DNA of 7,662 nucleotides from an uncultured Leptolyngbya sp. (GTDB lineage Bacteria; Cyanobacteriota; Cyanobacteriia; Phormidesmidales; Phormidesmidaceae). This document shows, piece after piece, positions 1-6,661 of the stretch (its first letter is position 1; every line of letters starts with the position of its first letter). The translations under genes and the position numbers were made by a program. Under the pieces are notes generated by a model. That model searched no databases. It had not been told where the DNA came from and saw nothing but the letters and a program-made list of their open reading frames with translations. The stretch covers positions 1 to 7,662 of the forward strand of contig CALBPH010000839.1 of the NCBI GenBank assembly GCA_937899365.1. The letters are read 5' to 3'.

Positions 1-16
1 GTACTTTGTCTGGAGC

Positions 17-2266
17 TCAGACTTTTGCTCTTCCTTTCTGATATAAGCCAGCCAAATTGTTCACACTCGTCGCCACAGACGGATGCTCCGCACCCAGCAG
101 CTTTTTCCTCATCCCCAAGGCCTCGACGTACAGCGGTTCCGCCTCTTCATAACGACCTTGAGACCGATATAATCCAGCCAAATTGTTCACACTCGTCGCC
201 ACATCCGGATGCTCTTCTCCAAAACGTTCTTTAGTTGCATCGACTCCCTGCACTGCCCATTCGACACCTATGCCATAATTGCCTTGACTGTAGTAGAAAA
301 GTGTTAATCCACTAAACGAATAGAGAAAGTCCTCTTCACTTAGGCTGTCTTTCCAGGTTCGGGGAACTTCCTCAAGATGGGGAATTAATGGAGTTAGCTG
401 CTGGGTCAACTCTCTTGTTGAACTTTGGCCAATGCCCTTAGCTACCTTAACCATCAAGGCGCAGTACGTTGCCTTTAGGCGCTCTGTCTCTGCTTGCTCC
501 TCCAGCTTCGCTAAAAAGAACTCCCGCACGAGCTGATGCAGCTGATAGCTATCTCCGCCCAAATCCTGCAACAAACTCAGCTTCAGCAGCTCATCATCCC
601 GCGTATCGTCCCAATCATCCTGCTCCTCCCCATTTACCCGCGCCGTTGCCAACCCCCACGGTATCGGGGCCAACCCAAACAAACTCAACCAGCAGGCCAT
701 CCCCTGCGCCGTTTCACTCAGCTCAGCCCAGCTCAGCTCAAACGCCTCATACACCCCCAGCTTTGCCGTCATCCCCGGATGCGCCGCCTGAAACGCCTTA
801 GCATTCAACCGATTCTTTTCTAGCCGCTGCTGTAGCTTTGCCAACGACATCCTGGGCTTATTCTTCAAAAAATACCCCAGCAGCTCCAACCCCAGGGGTA
901 AATACCCCACCCGCTCACACAGCGCCTCAGCAATAGCCAGTTCCGCATCAATGCGATTAGTCCCCGCGCCATCAACAATTTTCCGCAATAGCTGCAGTGA
1001 CGCCTCTTTACTCAACAGCTCCAGCCGAAAATCTTCTATCCCAGCTGCCAAATTTTGCAACCGCGTGGTCAGCAGCACCTGAAACCGCTCATCCGTCGGC
1101 AGCAGACCCTCAATGTCCCCATAGTCTGCCACATCGTCATAGATCAGCAGCACACGCTCCCCATTGTCTAGCCGAGGCCACCGATTCCACACAGACTGCT
1201 CCTGGCCTGCTAGTTCCCCCTCCGGCTGCGGTAACCCTAACACCGTTACCGCAAAGTTCACCAGCTGAGTACCCACCTCTGCCCCACGGGCGCTGAGCCA
1301 ACACACGCCGCTGGGGTACTGTTCTTTATACCCCTGGGCATACTGCACCGCCATCTCGGTCTTGCCAATGCCGCCCATGCACTGCAAAGCCGTAATCGCC
1401 AGGGTTTGACTCGTATGGAGCTTGGCGTGTAGTTCTTCTAGGGTTTGATCGCGGCCCACAAATGTATGGCTACCCCGCTCCTGTAAATTACTCGGAATCC
1501 CAGTTAATGAGGGAACTGGAGTCGGCAATATGGTTTCAATTGTTTGGTTGCTAATAATGGTGGTGGTCCCACTGGTGGCACCCACAACGATGTTTTGATT
1601 ACCGTCAACGGATTGGCTAATCGATGTTTGGCTCGCTTCTCTTGCCTGGGGCAACGCCTGCCGCCACCGCCCATCTTGCTGGTGAAACTCGCGGTTTGCT
1701 CGTCTTACCGCCTCCGGCAAACACTGCCAAATATCATCCGCTGGTACCACACCACCCCCCAGGGCACTGCCCTCATCCCGCGTAAACGTCACCATGCCAC
1801 ACACCTTTCCCGTGCGCAAATTTAGCAACGGCGACCCACTCATCCCCGGTGTAATCTGCCCCGCTTTGAACTTTATTTCTCGCGGTGGTCCTGGTGTAAT
1901 GCCCTCATGACGGGTCGTCACCGGCCACCCATTGGGAAAATCACGCTCTGGATACCCAAATAAAAATAAATTATCCACAGGTTGCAAGGCCTTATTGAGC
2001 ATCGCACAGGGCACACTTTCTACGGGAGACTTAACCGTAAGCAGCGCCACGTCAATGTCTGCGGATCTGCTTACCACCTCAGCCGTGGCAAAATCCTCGG
2101 TTTCTCCATAGCGTACCGAACAGGTCTGAGCGTTGTGTACTACATGTCTACAGGTCAGAATGTATCCGGGGGCAATAAAAAAGCCCGTGCCCGTTTGCCC
2201 GGTTTCTAGCACCGACAGCTTGACCGTACACTGTTGCAATAGCTCATCAATGCGGATTGTGGTCAC
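17..2266 (-). CDS. Trypsin-like serine protease / NB-ARC ATPase / TPR protein (putative conflict-system effector)
   Basis: This 749-residue cytoplasmic-type protein has three parts. Residues about 10-185 form a trypsin/HtrA-like protease with an apparently intact triad: His41 in TCRHVV, Asp72 in DVALL and Ser143 in GMSGSP. Residues about 265-590 form an NB-ARC (STAND) ATPase: Walker A MGGIGKT at 297-303, Walker B LLIYDD at 373-378, LLTTR at 398-402, GYLPLGL at 454-460, and LHQLVREF at 576-583 where plant proteins carry MHD. Residues about 645-749 hold TPRs of the 42-residue kinesin-light-chain type. The linker (212-244) is rich in Gly, Asn, Ser and Thr. In this family, NB-ARC/TPR proteins are thought to oligomerise on sensing a trigger and unleash the fused effector, here proteolysis; the target is unknown. 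The start is GTG: an in-frame TAG lies at 2270-2272 and a GGGGA ribosome site at 2273-2277. The C-terminus breaks off inside a TPR, so the protein may be truncated. Trypco1 lies 76 bases upstream. Domain calls are strong; the defence role is inferred. Confidence 0.93.
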   Translation of the reverse strand: MTTIRIDELLQQCTVKLSVLETGQTGTGFFIAPGYILTCRHVVHNAQTCSVRYGETEDFATAEVVSRSADIDVALLTVKSPVESVPCAMLNKALQPVDNLFLFGYPERDFPNGWPVTTRHEGITPGPPREIKFKAGQITPGMSGSPLLNLRTGKVCGMVTFTRDEGSALGGGVVPADDIWQCLPEAVRRANREFHQQDGRWRQALPQAREASQTSISQSVDGNQNIVVGATSGTTTIISNQTIETILPTPVPSLTGIPSNLQERGSHTFVGRDQTLEELHAKLHTSQTLAITALQCMGGIGKTEMAVQYAQGYKEQYPSGVCWLSARGAEVGTQLVNFAVTVLGLPQPEGELAGQEQSVWNRWPRLDNGERVLLIYDDVADYGDIEGLLPTDERFQVLLTTRLQNLAAGIEDFRLELLSKEASLQLLRKIVDGAGTNRIDAELAIAEALCERVGYLPLGLELLGYFLKNKPRMSLAKLQQRLEKNRLNAKAFQAAHPGMTAKLGVYEAFELSWAELSETAQGMACWLSLFGLAPIPWGLATARVNGEEQDDWDDTRDDELLKLSLLQDLGGDSYQLHQLVREFFLAKLEEQAETERLKATYCALMVKVAKGIGQSSTRELTQQLTPLIPHLEEVPRTWKDSLSEEDFLYSFSGLTLFYYSQGNYGIGVEWAVQGVDATKERFGEEHPDVATSVNNLAGLYRSQGRYEEAEPLYVEALGMRKKLLGAEHPSVATSVNNLAGLYQKGRAKV
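40..203 (-). repeat. Tandem TPR-coding repeat, 126-base period
   Basis: Two copies of a segment, 40-77 and 166-203, are identical at 37 of 38 bases by eye, including a 30-base perfect match (48-77 and 174-203). The copies are 126 bases apart, which is exactly 42 codons, the length of one kinesin-light-chain-type TPR. Both encode the EHPxVATSVNNLAGLY helix-A core. Upstream of 203 the next repeat unit is much more diverged, and below about 39 the similarity ends abruptly, shortly before the stop codon. Confidence 0.9.
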
Positions 2267-2272
2267 AACCTA

Positions 2273-2277
2273 TCCCC
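2273..2277 (-). promoter_or_regulatory. Ribosome binding site fixing a GTG start for the protease-NB-ARC gene
   Basis: GGGGA on the minus strand sits 6 bases before the GTG at 2264-2266. An in-frame TAG (2270-2272) is only two codons upstream of that GTG, so translation cannot start earlier in this frame. The next in-frame Met (residue 90) would remove the catalytic His41 and Asp72. GTG is therefore the likely start. Confidence 0.65.
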
Positions 2278-2342
2278 ATTAGGCCATACGTATCCAATGG
2301 CAGGCACAAAGCCGCCCCTCGCATATCCCATAAGGTCAGCCC

Positions 2343-2660
2343 CTAAGGCTTTTCCCACTCTAGGGTAATCTCCAAACTTGTCGTTGCTGAGCCCTTTGCC
2401 AACGCCGCAATCAGTACCCCTTCCTGTATTTCCACCTCCACCCCAAATGTGACACTCGCCTTGGTTGGCTGTGCCGCATTGATCGGCTTTGCAATGGCTT
2501 TTACAATCCCCTCAATTGACGAGGTAACCCGCTCAAACGACTTGGCTGGCCCGGTGCTACCACCGGACACATCTCGCCGCCCCATGGGCGCATCTACTTT
2601 CACATACAGGGTCGAGCCGTCGTCTAGCTCAACAGGAACCGTCTGGGTAGGAAGGGCCAT
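2343..2660 (-). CDS. Trypco1 (CU044_2847-type) trypsin-co-occurring protein
   Basis: This is a small soluble protein of 105 residues. The N-terminal strand pair VELDDGSTLYVKV (residues about 10-22) and the C-terminal block from about 77 to 105 (FGVEVEIQEG, a small-residue helix with Ala and Gly, then SLEITLEWEKP) match what I recall of the Trypsin-co-occurring domain 1 family. Those proteins are encoded beside, or fused to, trypsin-like proteases of bacterial conflict systems. Its function is not established; an adaptor, inhibitor or sensor role for the protease is inferred from co-occurrence. No signal peptide or membrane segment is seen. The start is ambiguous: ATG at 2658-2660 is used here, but a TTG two codons upstream (2664-2666) is better spaced from AGGGAAAG at 2677-2684, and an in-frame TGA at 2673-2675 bars anything longer. 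The downstream protease-NB-ARC gene starts 76 bases after its TAG, so co-transcription is likely. Confidence 0.85.
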   Translation of the reverse strand: MALPTQTVPVELDDGSTLYVKVDAPMGRRDVSGGSTGPAKSFERVTSSIEGIVKAIAKPINAAQPTKASVTFGVEVEIQEGVLIAALAKGSATTSLEITLEWEKP

Positions 2661-2676
2661 AAACAACCAACATCAA

Positions 2677-2684
2677 CTTTCCCT
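2677..2684 (-). promoter_or_regulatory. Possible ribosome binding site of the Trypco1 gene
   Basis: AGGGAAAG on the minus strand lies 16 bases before the ATG at 2660 and 10 bases before the alternative TTG at 2666. The spacing favours TTG while codon identity favours ATG. The two choices differ by only two residues. Confidence 0.4.
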
Positions 2685-2738
2685 GTTATAACCTTCCTAG
2701 CGTCGCTAAACTAAGCCATTCGCAATATTTCGACAGGT

Positions 2739-4067
2739 CTAAGACGAAAGCGCTTGCTGATAGGTGGGTTCTTTGGGTGTTAACCCCAAGGGTAACGAGG
2801 CCAGGGCGTCACTGGCAGACTCAAAGCGGAGATGGTGATTAGGGCTCACCATGCGCTCAAACAGTTTGATAATTTTGGCATCTGCTTTTATCAAAGCGGT
2901 CAAACTTTGCTGACCGCTAACGCTTACTAGCCATTCCGGAGACTGCCCCGTTAGTGCCTGTAGTACGATCATGCCAATGGCATAAATATCGCTATTACAT
3001 TGAGGGTTGCCCGCCCGTTGTTCAGCGGGCTGATACTGTCCCTGCTTTAACAGCGCCTGGCGATAGGGCAGTGAATGGGAGCGTAGGTTAACAAACATTC
3101 GCTTCAACAGACCGTACTCTACTAAAACGATACGACTGTCAGACTGACGGCGAATAAAACTGTGGGGGTGACATTCGCAATGGACTATCTGGCTCTGGTG
3201 GAATGGCTGCACCGTACTTAACAGATTGTGGGTCAGCTTTAGAACAGCTCCCATCGATTGGGCTCCGCCCAGCTCATCGGCCAAAGAGGTGCCGACTACG
3301 TAGGCTTGCACCCAGTAAAAAATGTCATCTTGCTCAAAATAGTCGAGACAGGTGGCAATATCATCCTGTTGGCTGAGCGCCCTTAAAAAATTCATCTCTG
3401 ACACTAGAGACTTACGCACAAGCGTCAGCAGGGCCGGATGGTCGACGGGCAAGTTAAACGTATTGATAATGACCAACTCAGGTGCTGCCGCCTTTAGGTC
3501 TTTTGCCAACATACATTGCCCAAAAGAACTGCTATCTAGCACCTGGGCGATCTCATAGCGATCGTTTAAAAGCCCGTTGGATGACTCACTAATGGTGGGA
3601 ATTTGGCCAGGGCTTTGGGATGAGCTACGACTCTGTAGTGTGGAAAAGGCTGAGTTTAAGGAGTCTGCCAGCGAAGTTTGTTGAGGCTGTGTTTTGGCTG
3701 AGGCTATACCTAGTAGAGTCTCGACTTTACCGAGAAGACGTTTTAGAACGAGGGGTTTTGTGTCGTAGTCGTTGCAGCCTACTTCTAAGGCGATTTTCCA
3801 GTTACCTGATTTGGTTTCAGGTGTTAGCGCCAGCACTGGAATGTTGGCTGTTGCAACGGAGGCTTTAATAATTTTGATTGCCTGCCATCCATCTATAACG
3901 GGTAAATCCGTATCCATGATGATCAAGTCTGGCTGGTGTTCAATGGCTAACGCCACGCCCTGATTACCATCGGTTGCGACCAAAACATCGTACCCACAAT
4001 GTCGCAGGCGTCGTTTCAGCATCTTGCGATTTAATGCATTGTCTTCTACTAATAAGATTTTAGTCAT
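2739..4067 (-). CDS. Response regulator receiver fused to a Ser/Thr pseudokinase
   Basis: Residues 1-120 are a full receiver domain: acidic pair Glu8/Asp9, phospho-acceptor Asp52 in MDTDLP, Thr82 and Lys104 in TKP. A Ser/Gln-rich linker (about 121-165) leads to a protein-kinase fold (about 168-425) resembling cyanobacterial Ser/Thr kinases, with the PAEQ activation-segment end (347-350) and SDIYAIG (359-365) kept. The catalytic residues are gone: the glycine loop reads DSSSFG (178-183), the ATP-binding Lys is Ile201, HRD is HCE (296-298) with the catalytic-loop Lys and Asn as His300 and Ser303, and DFG is EYG (317-319). It is therefore best called a pseudokinase, probably a phosphorylation-gated scaffold. 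No DNA-binding domain is present. The histidine kinase gene ends 100 bases upstream and is the probable phosphodonor (inference). Translation starts at ATG with no clear Shine-Dalgarno sequence. Trypco1 follows after 78 bases. Confidence 0.9.
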   Translation of the reverse strand: MTKILLVEDNALNRKMLKRRLRHCGYDVLVATDGNQGVALAIEHQPDLIIMDTDLPVIDGWQAIKIIKASVATANIPVLALTPETKSGNWKIALEVGCNDYDTKPLVLKRLLGKVETLLGIASAKTQPQQTSLADSLNSAFSTLQSRSSSQSPGQIPTISESSNGLLNDRYEIAQVLDSSSFGQCMLAKDLKAAAPELVIINTFNLPVDHPALLTLVRKSLVSEMNFLRALSQQDDIATCLDYFEQDDIFYWVQAYVVGTSLADELGGAQSMGAVLKLTHNLLSTVQPFHQSQIVHCECHPHSFIRRQSDSRIVLVEYGLLKRMFVNLRSHSLPYRQALLKQGQYQPAEQRAGNPQCNSDIYAIGMIVLQALTGQSPEWLVSVSGQQSLTALIKADAKIIKLFERMVSPNHHLRFESASDALASLPLGLTPKEPTYQQALSS

Positions 4068-4147
4068 AGTGAATAATTATTGATAGATTTTAAACACTCA
4101 GCGATGTCTGAAAGTAGCCTGAATAGAATAGATAGGTCGCTGTGACG

Positions 4148-4164
4148 CTGCAATTTTCGTGCAG
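4148..4164 (-). other. Small hairpin just after the histidine kinase stop codon
   Basis: A perfect 5-base stem (CTGCA / TGCAG) with a 7-base loop begins 3 bases past the histidine kinase stop. On the minus strand it is not followed by a T-run, so it is not a convincing intrinsic terminator. It may be an mRNA 3'-end or processing structure, or chance. Confidence 0.2.
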
Positions 4165-4167
4165 AAG

Positions 4168-6216
4168 TTAAGTGACAGCGCACACCTGTAATTCTTCTAG
4201 GAAGTCTTGCAAGTTCAAGTCATTGCGATAGTAGATACTTTGAATATCGTTCGCAATTTGGATACTTACTTCTGTTTCGATGGCTGAGTTAGCCATGGCA
4301 ATAATGGGGATTTCTTCGAACTGTGGTGTCTTTCGCAAGGATTTGATGCACTGAATGGCATCGGGTTCTAAGCTGAGGTCAATGAGTACTAAAGCAGGAA
4401 GATCTGTTTGGGATAGGGTCAAGGCATCGGCATTATTGTCCACACATTTGACGACCCAGTCTTCTTGTCGCAGCATGCGTGTCACGATTTCTTCGTTCTT
4501 TTCTTTTGCTTGCAGTACCAAAATCCAGGGAAGCTTTTCAGGTATTAACTCGCTGCCACCTTCAACTGTCTGGGGTAATCGCAGGGTGAACTGAGATCCT
4601 TTTTCGAACTGACTTTCTACCATGATGTCTCCCCCCATCATGGCAGCAAACTGTTTGGTAATAGTCAGACCGAGACCGGTGCCGCCAAACTGTCGGGTGG
4701 TTGAGTTGTCGGCTTGGGCGAAGGCTTCAAATACCGTCTTTTGTTGGTCGGGTGTCATGCCAATACCTGTGTCTGTGACAATAAAGTCAATCCATGGTCG
4801 GCCCCTATGGGTGGTTGATGAAACGGTTAGGGCAATGGTTCCGTCCTGGGTAAACTTGTTGGCATTGCTTAGCAGGTTTAACAAGCTTTGGTGCACTTTG
4901 GGACGATCTGCCACAATCGTGTCAACCTCTGTTTCATGATGGACGATTAGCTTGTTGCCGTTTTTCTGGACTAACGGATTGAGTACGTCAACCACCTGCT
5001 CGACTAAGAAGGAAATTGAGAATTCTTCTATAAACATTTCCATCCGACCGGATTCGATTTTGGATAGGTCGAGGACGGAGTTAATCAGTGTGAGTAGCTG
5101 TTTACCGGCTTCTTGAATACGGTAAAGATCGGTCTGGGCATCTTCCACGGCCAGATCGTCGGCGTCTTCGGCCAGCATCTCGCTATAGCCGATAATGGCG
5201 TTGAGAGGGGTGCGTAGCTCGTGACTCATGTTGGCTAAAAAGTCACTTTTTGCTTGGGTGGCAGCCTCAGCATTCTCTTTAGCATGGCTTAAGGACTGTT
5301 CCCGAAGTACGACTTCATTGGCCATATGCTCAAATGCTCGGGCTAGCTGCCCTGGCTCATCGGTACGGGCGATTAGACTGCTCAATGCAGTGGACTCATT
5401 TGCTGGGTCTGACAGGGTTACTCGCTGGCCCAAGCTAATGTCACGGATGAGTTTGTTGAGCTGCCCTAAGGGATGAATTACCGTTGTCTTTAGTAAGCGA
5501 CTGATGACGCTAATGACCACGGCAAAGACACCGCTAAAAATAGCGACCACCAGTAGAAGATGACGATTGCCCTCGGAGGATACTTGACTAGAGGGTAGGT
5601 AAACGGTCTGTGCAGCGATGGTTTCTCCTAACTTCCAGCCAAACCCATTTTCGCTACCATAGGTGGCTATCATGCTGTCGGGGGCGGCTGAGGGGCTGCC
5701 GTGACATTCTAGACAGCTTTCATTGGTGACGGTGAGGGGGCGGCTAATGTATAAGCGCTTTTGACCGTCAACGGTGCGATAACCCTTGAGCTTATTTAGC
5801 TCGACATTTTCACGAAACCGGTTGATGATTTGGGTTTCAAACTTGTCGGCTCTATCCTCGGTGTTAGTGGGGTTGAGCGGCGCGGCTTTGTAAAGAAAGT
5901 CTTTGTAGGTGTCTGCGGAGCGAAACTCTTCGAAGACTTCTCGGGCTGAGTAGGCGGGTACGGTTTCAGGAATAAACGTTGAGGATTCGGCTAGCTCGTC
6001 TGCTAGCTGGGGATTTACCTTGCTACTGGTATAGGTTCTGACAGCATTCATGGTCTGGATTAATATCTCTGCCTGCTGTACTGTTTGTCCCTCAACTTTC
6101 TGACGGATAGCAGCTGAGAGAATTAACCCACTGGTAAGAATGCCGACAACGAAAACAATCGTCAGCATTTTGGTAAATTGATTACCTAGACTAGAAAGAC
6201 GGCGTTTAGACCTCAT
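4168..6216 (-). CDS. Membrane histidine kinase with periplasmic heme-c (Tll0287-like/DUF3365) sensor domain
   Basis: This 682-residue protein is anchored by two membrane segments (about 17-36 and 219-240). The extracytoplasmic region between them fits the Tll0287-like (DUF3365) family and carries a heme-c attachment motif, Cys168-Leu-Glu-Cys171-His172. A HAMP linker follows (about 241-302), then a helical stretch, HisKA with His332 in SHELRTPLN, and a complete HATPase: N box NLLSNANKFT (447-456), G1 DTGIGM (482-487), F box FEAF (496-499), G2 GGTGLGL (511-517). The C-terminal part (about 563-678) looks like a receiver: Asp613 may match the phospho-acceptor, but the N-terminal acidic pair and the TKP lysine are missing, so phosphotransfer there is doubtful. 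The likely role is redox or ligand sensing at heme with phosphotransfer to the receiver-pseudokinase encoded 100 bases downstream (inference). Start ATG has GGGTGAG at 6226-6232 as its ribosome site. Confidence 0.92.
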   Translation of the reverse strand: MRSKRRLSSLGNQFTKMLTIVFVVGILTSGLILSAAIRQKVEGQTVQQAEILIQTMNAVRTYTSSKVNPQLADELAESSTFIPETVPAYSAREVFEEFRSADTYKDFLYKAAPLNPTNTEDRADKFETQIINRFRENVELNKLKGYRTVDGQKRLYISRPLTVTNESCLECHGSPSAAPDSMIATYGSENGFGWKLGETIAAQTVYLPSSQVSSEGNRHLLLVVAIFSGVFAVVISVISRLLKTTVIHPLGQLNKLIRDISLGQRVTLSDPANESTALSSLIARTDEPGQLARAFEHMANEVVLREQSLSHAKENAEAATQAKSDFLANMSHELRTPLNAIIGYSEMLAEDADDLAVEDAQTDLYRIQEAGKQLLTLINSVLDLSKIESGRMEMFIEEFSISFLVEQVVDVLNPLVQKNGNKLIVHHETEVDTIVADRPKVHQSLLNLLSNANKFTQDGTIALTVSSTTHRGRPWIDFIVTDTGIGMTPDQQKTVFEAFAQADNSTTRQFGGTGLGLTITKQFAAMMGGDIMVESQFEKGSQFTLRLPQTVEGGSELIPEKLPWILVLQAKEKNEEIVTRMLRQEDWVVKCVDNNADALTLSQTDLPALVLIDLSLEPDAIQCIKSLRKTPQFEEIPIIAMANSAIETEVSIQIANDIQSIYYRNDLNLQDFLEELQVCAVT

Positions 6217-6277
6217 AGTGTGCGACTCACCCTTGGAAAAGTTAGGTCAATGTTTGGATACTCTATGGGTCGATTAT

Positions 6278-6396
6278 GTGTTAGGACATCGTTAGTGAAT
6301 AAGGTTGGCGTAACTGTAGAACCAACAATTCACATACATATAGGCATTCTCTAAACTATTCTGATTCTGTCCTGGGTAAGCGAAGGTGTTAGGACA
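6278..6396. repeat. 11-base direct repeat GTGTTAGGACA
   Basis: Perfect copies of GTGTTAGGACA lie at 6278-6288 and 6386-6396, 108 bases apart, between the bestrophin-like gene and the histidine kinase start. The distal copy overlaps the right arm of the inverted repeat at 6366-6398. They could be a pair of binding sites for a regulator of the kinase gene; chance is not excluded. Confidence 0.35.
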
Positions 6397-6398
6397 GA
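6366..6398. promoter_or_regulatory. 8-base inverted repeat, candidate operator or hairpin
   Basis: TCTGTCCT (6366-6373) and AGGACAGA (6391-6398) are perfect inverted arms separated by 17 bases, about 150 bases upstream of the histidine kinase ATG. The long spacer fits an operator with two half-sites better than a terminator. On the minus strand no T-run follows. Function is unknown. Confidence 0.3.
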
Positions 6399-6661
6399 CG
6401 GGAAGCTCTGAATTTTTGATTTTAAGGCACTATTTTCTGAAGGAGTGCAGCCTGGTGGTCAATATGGGCTTGTAATGGTTGTATGTTTTTGATGAAGATT
6501 TAAGCCGTTGCTGATTTAGAGGATCAACCGATCGGTAGATATGCTGTGTGACAGTATCTCGCAGAGAAAAATCATATCGAGGATCAGTAACGCCAGATTT
6601 TATTGCAATCTTTCTACTTTTAGAGATGGTCGGTGTTGTGAGCTGCCGGCACACAGCTGAC

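Larger units (their letters stand above)
6217..6661. other. Intergenic region upstream of the histidine kinase, no convincing gene
   Basis: About 445 bases separate the bestrophin-like gene from the histidine kinase. Next to the kinase start is a Shine-Dalgarno-like GGGTGAG (6226-6232). The region also holds an 8-base inverted repeat (6366-6398) and an 11-base direct repeat (6278-6288 and 6386-6396). No clear -35/-10 pair stands out on the minus strand, though the kinase promoter should lie here. A short GTG-started minus-strand frame (6654-6430, 74 codons) has no ribosome site, no recognisable motif and a basic, Ser-rich product, and is treated as noise. A 5-base-stem hairpin (AGCTG/CAGCT) just after the bestrophin stop, near 6640-6657, lacks a T-tract. 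Confidence 0.6.

Noticed and set aside
48..203. 30-base perfect repeat that might suggest a CRISPR array or mobile-element end
   Set aside because: Only two copies, spaced exactly 126 bases in frame within TPR codons, so it is a protein repeat.
469..801. Plus-strand Pro/Ala/Ser-rich open frames opposite the NB-ARC gene (also 536-823 and 997-1296)
   Set aside because: They are antisense shadows of the G-rich coding strand; their low-complexity products and lack of initiation signals argue against real genes.
2288..2310. Short hairpin GCCAT/ATGGC between Trypco1 and the protease gene
   Set aside because: A 5-base stem with a 9-base loop and no T-tract is expected by chance and does not indicate termination.
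2449..2691. Plus-strand open frame opposite Trypco1
   Set aside because: It lies antisense to a recognisable family member and has no independent support; the Trypco1 frame has family motifs and the shadow has none.
2739..4067. Calling this gene an active Ser/Thr kinase
   Set aside because: The ATP-binding Lys, HRD Asp and DFG Asp are all substituted, so an active-kinase label would mislead.
4148..4164. Intrinsic terminator after the histidine kinase
   Set aside because: The stem is only 5 bases and no T-run follows on the minus strand; it is listed only as a small hairpin.
6430..6654. Minus-strand 74-codon open frame starting GTG right after the bestrophin-like gene
   Set aside because: No ribosome site, no recognisable motif, a basic Ser-rich product and a GTG start within a non-coding-looking AT-rich stretch.
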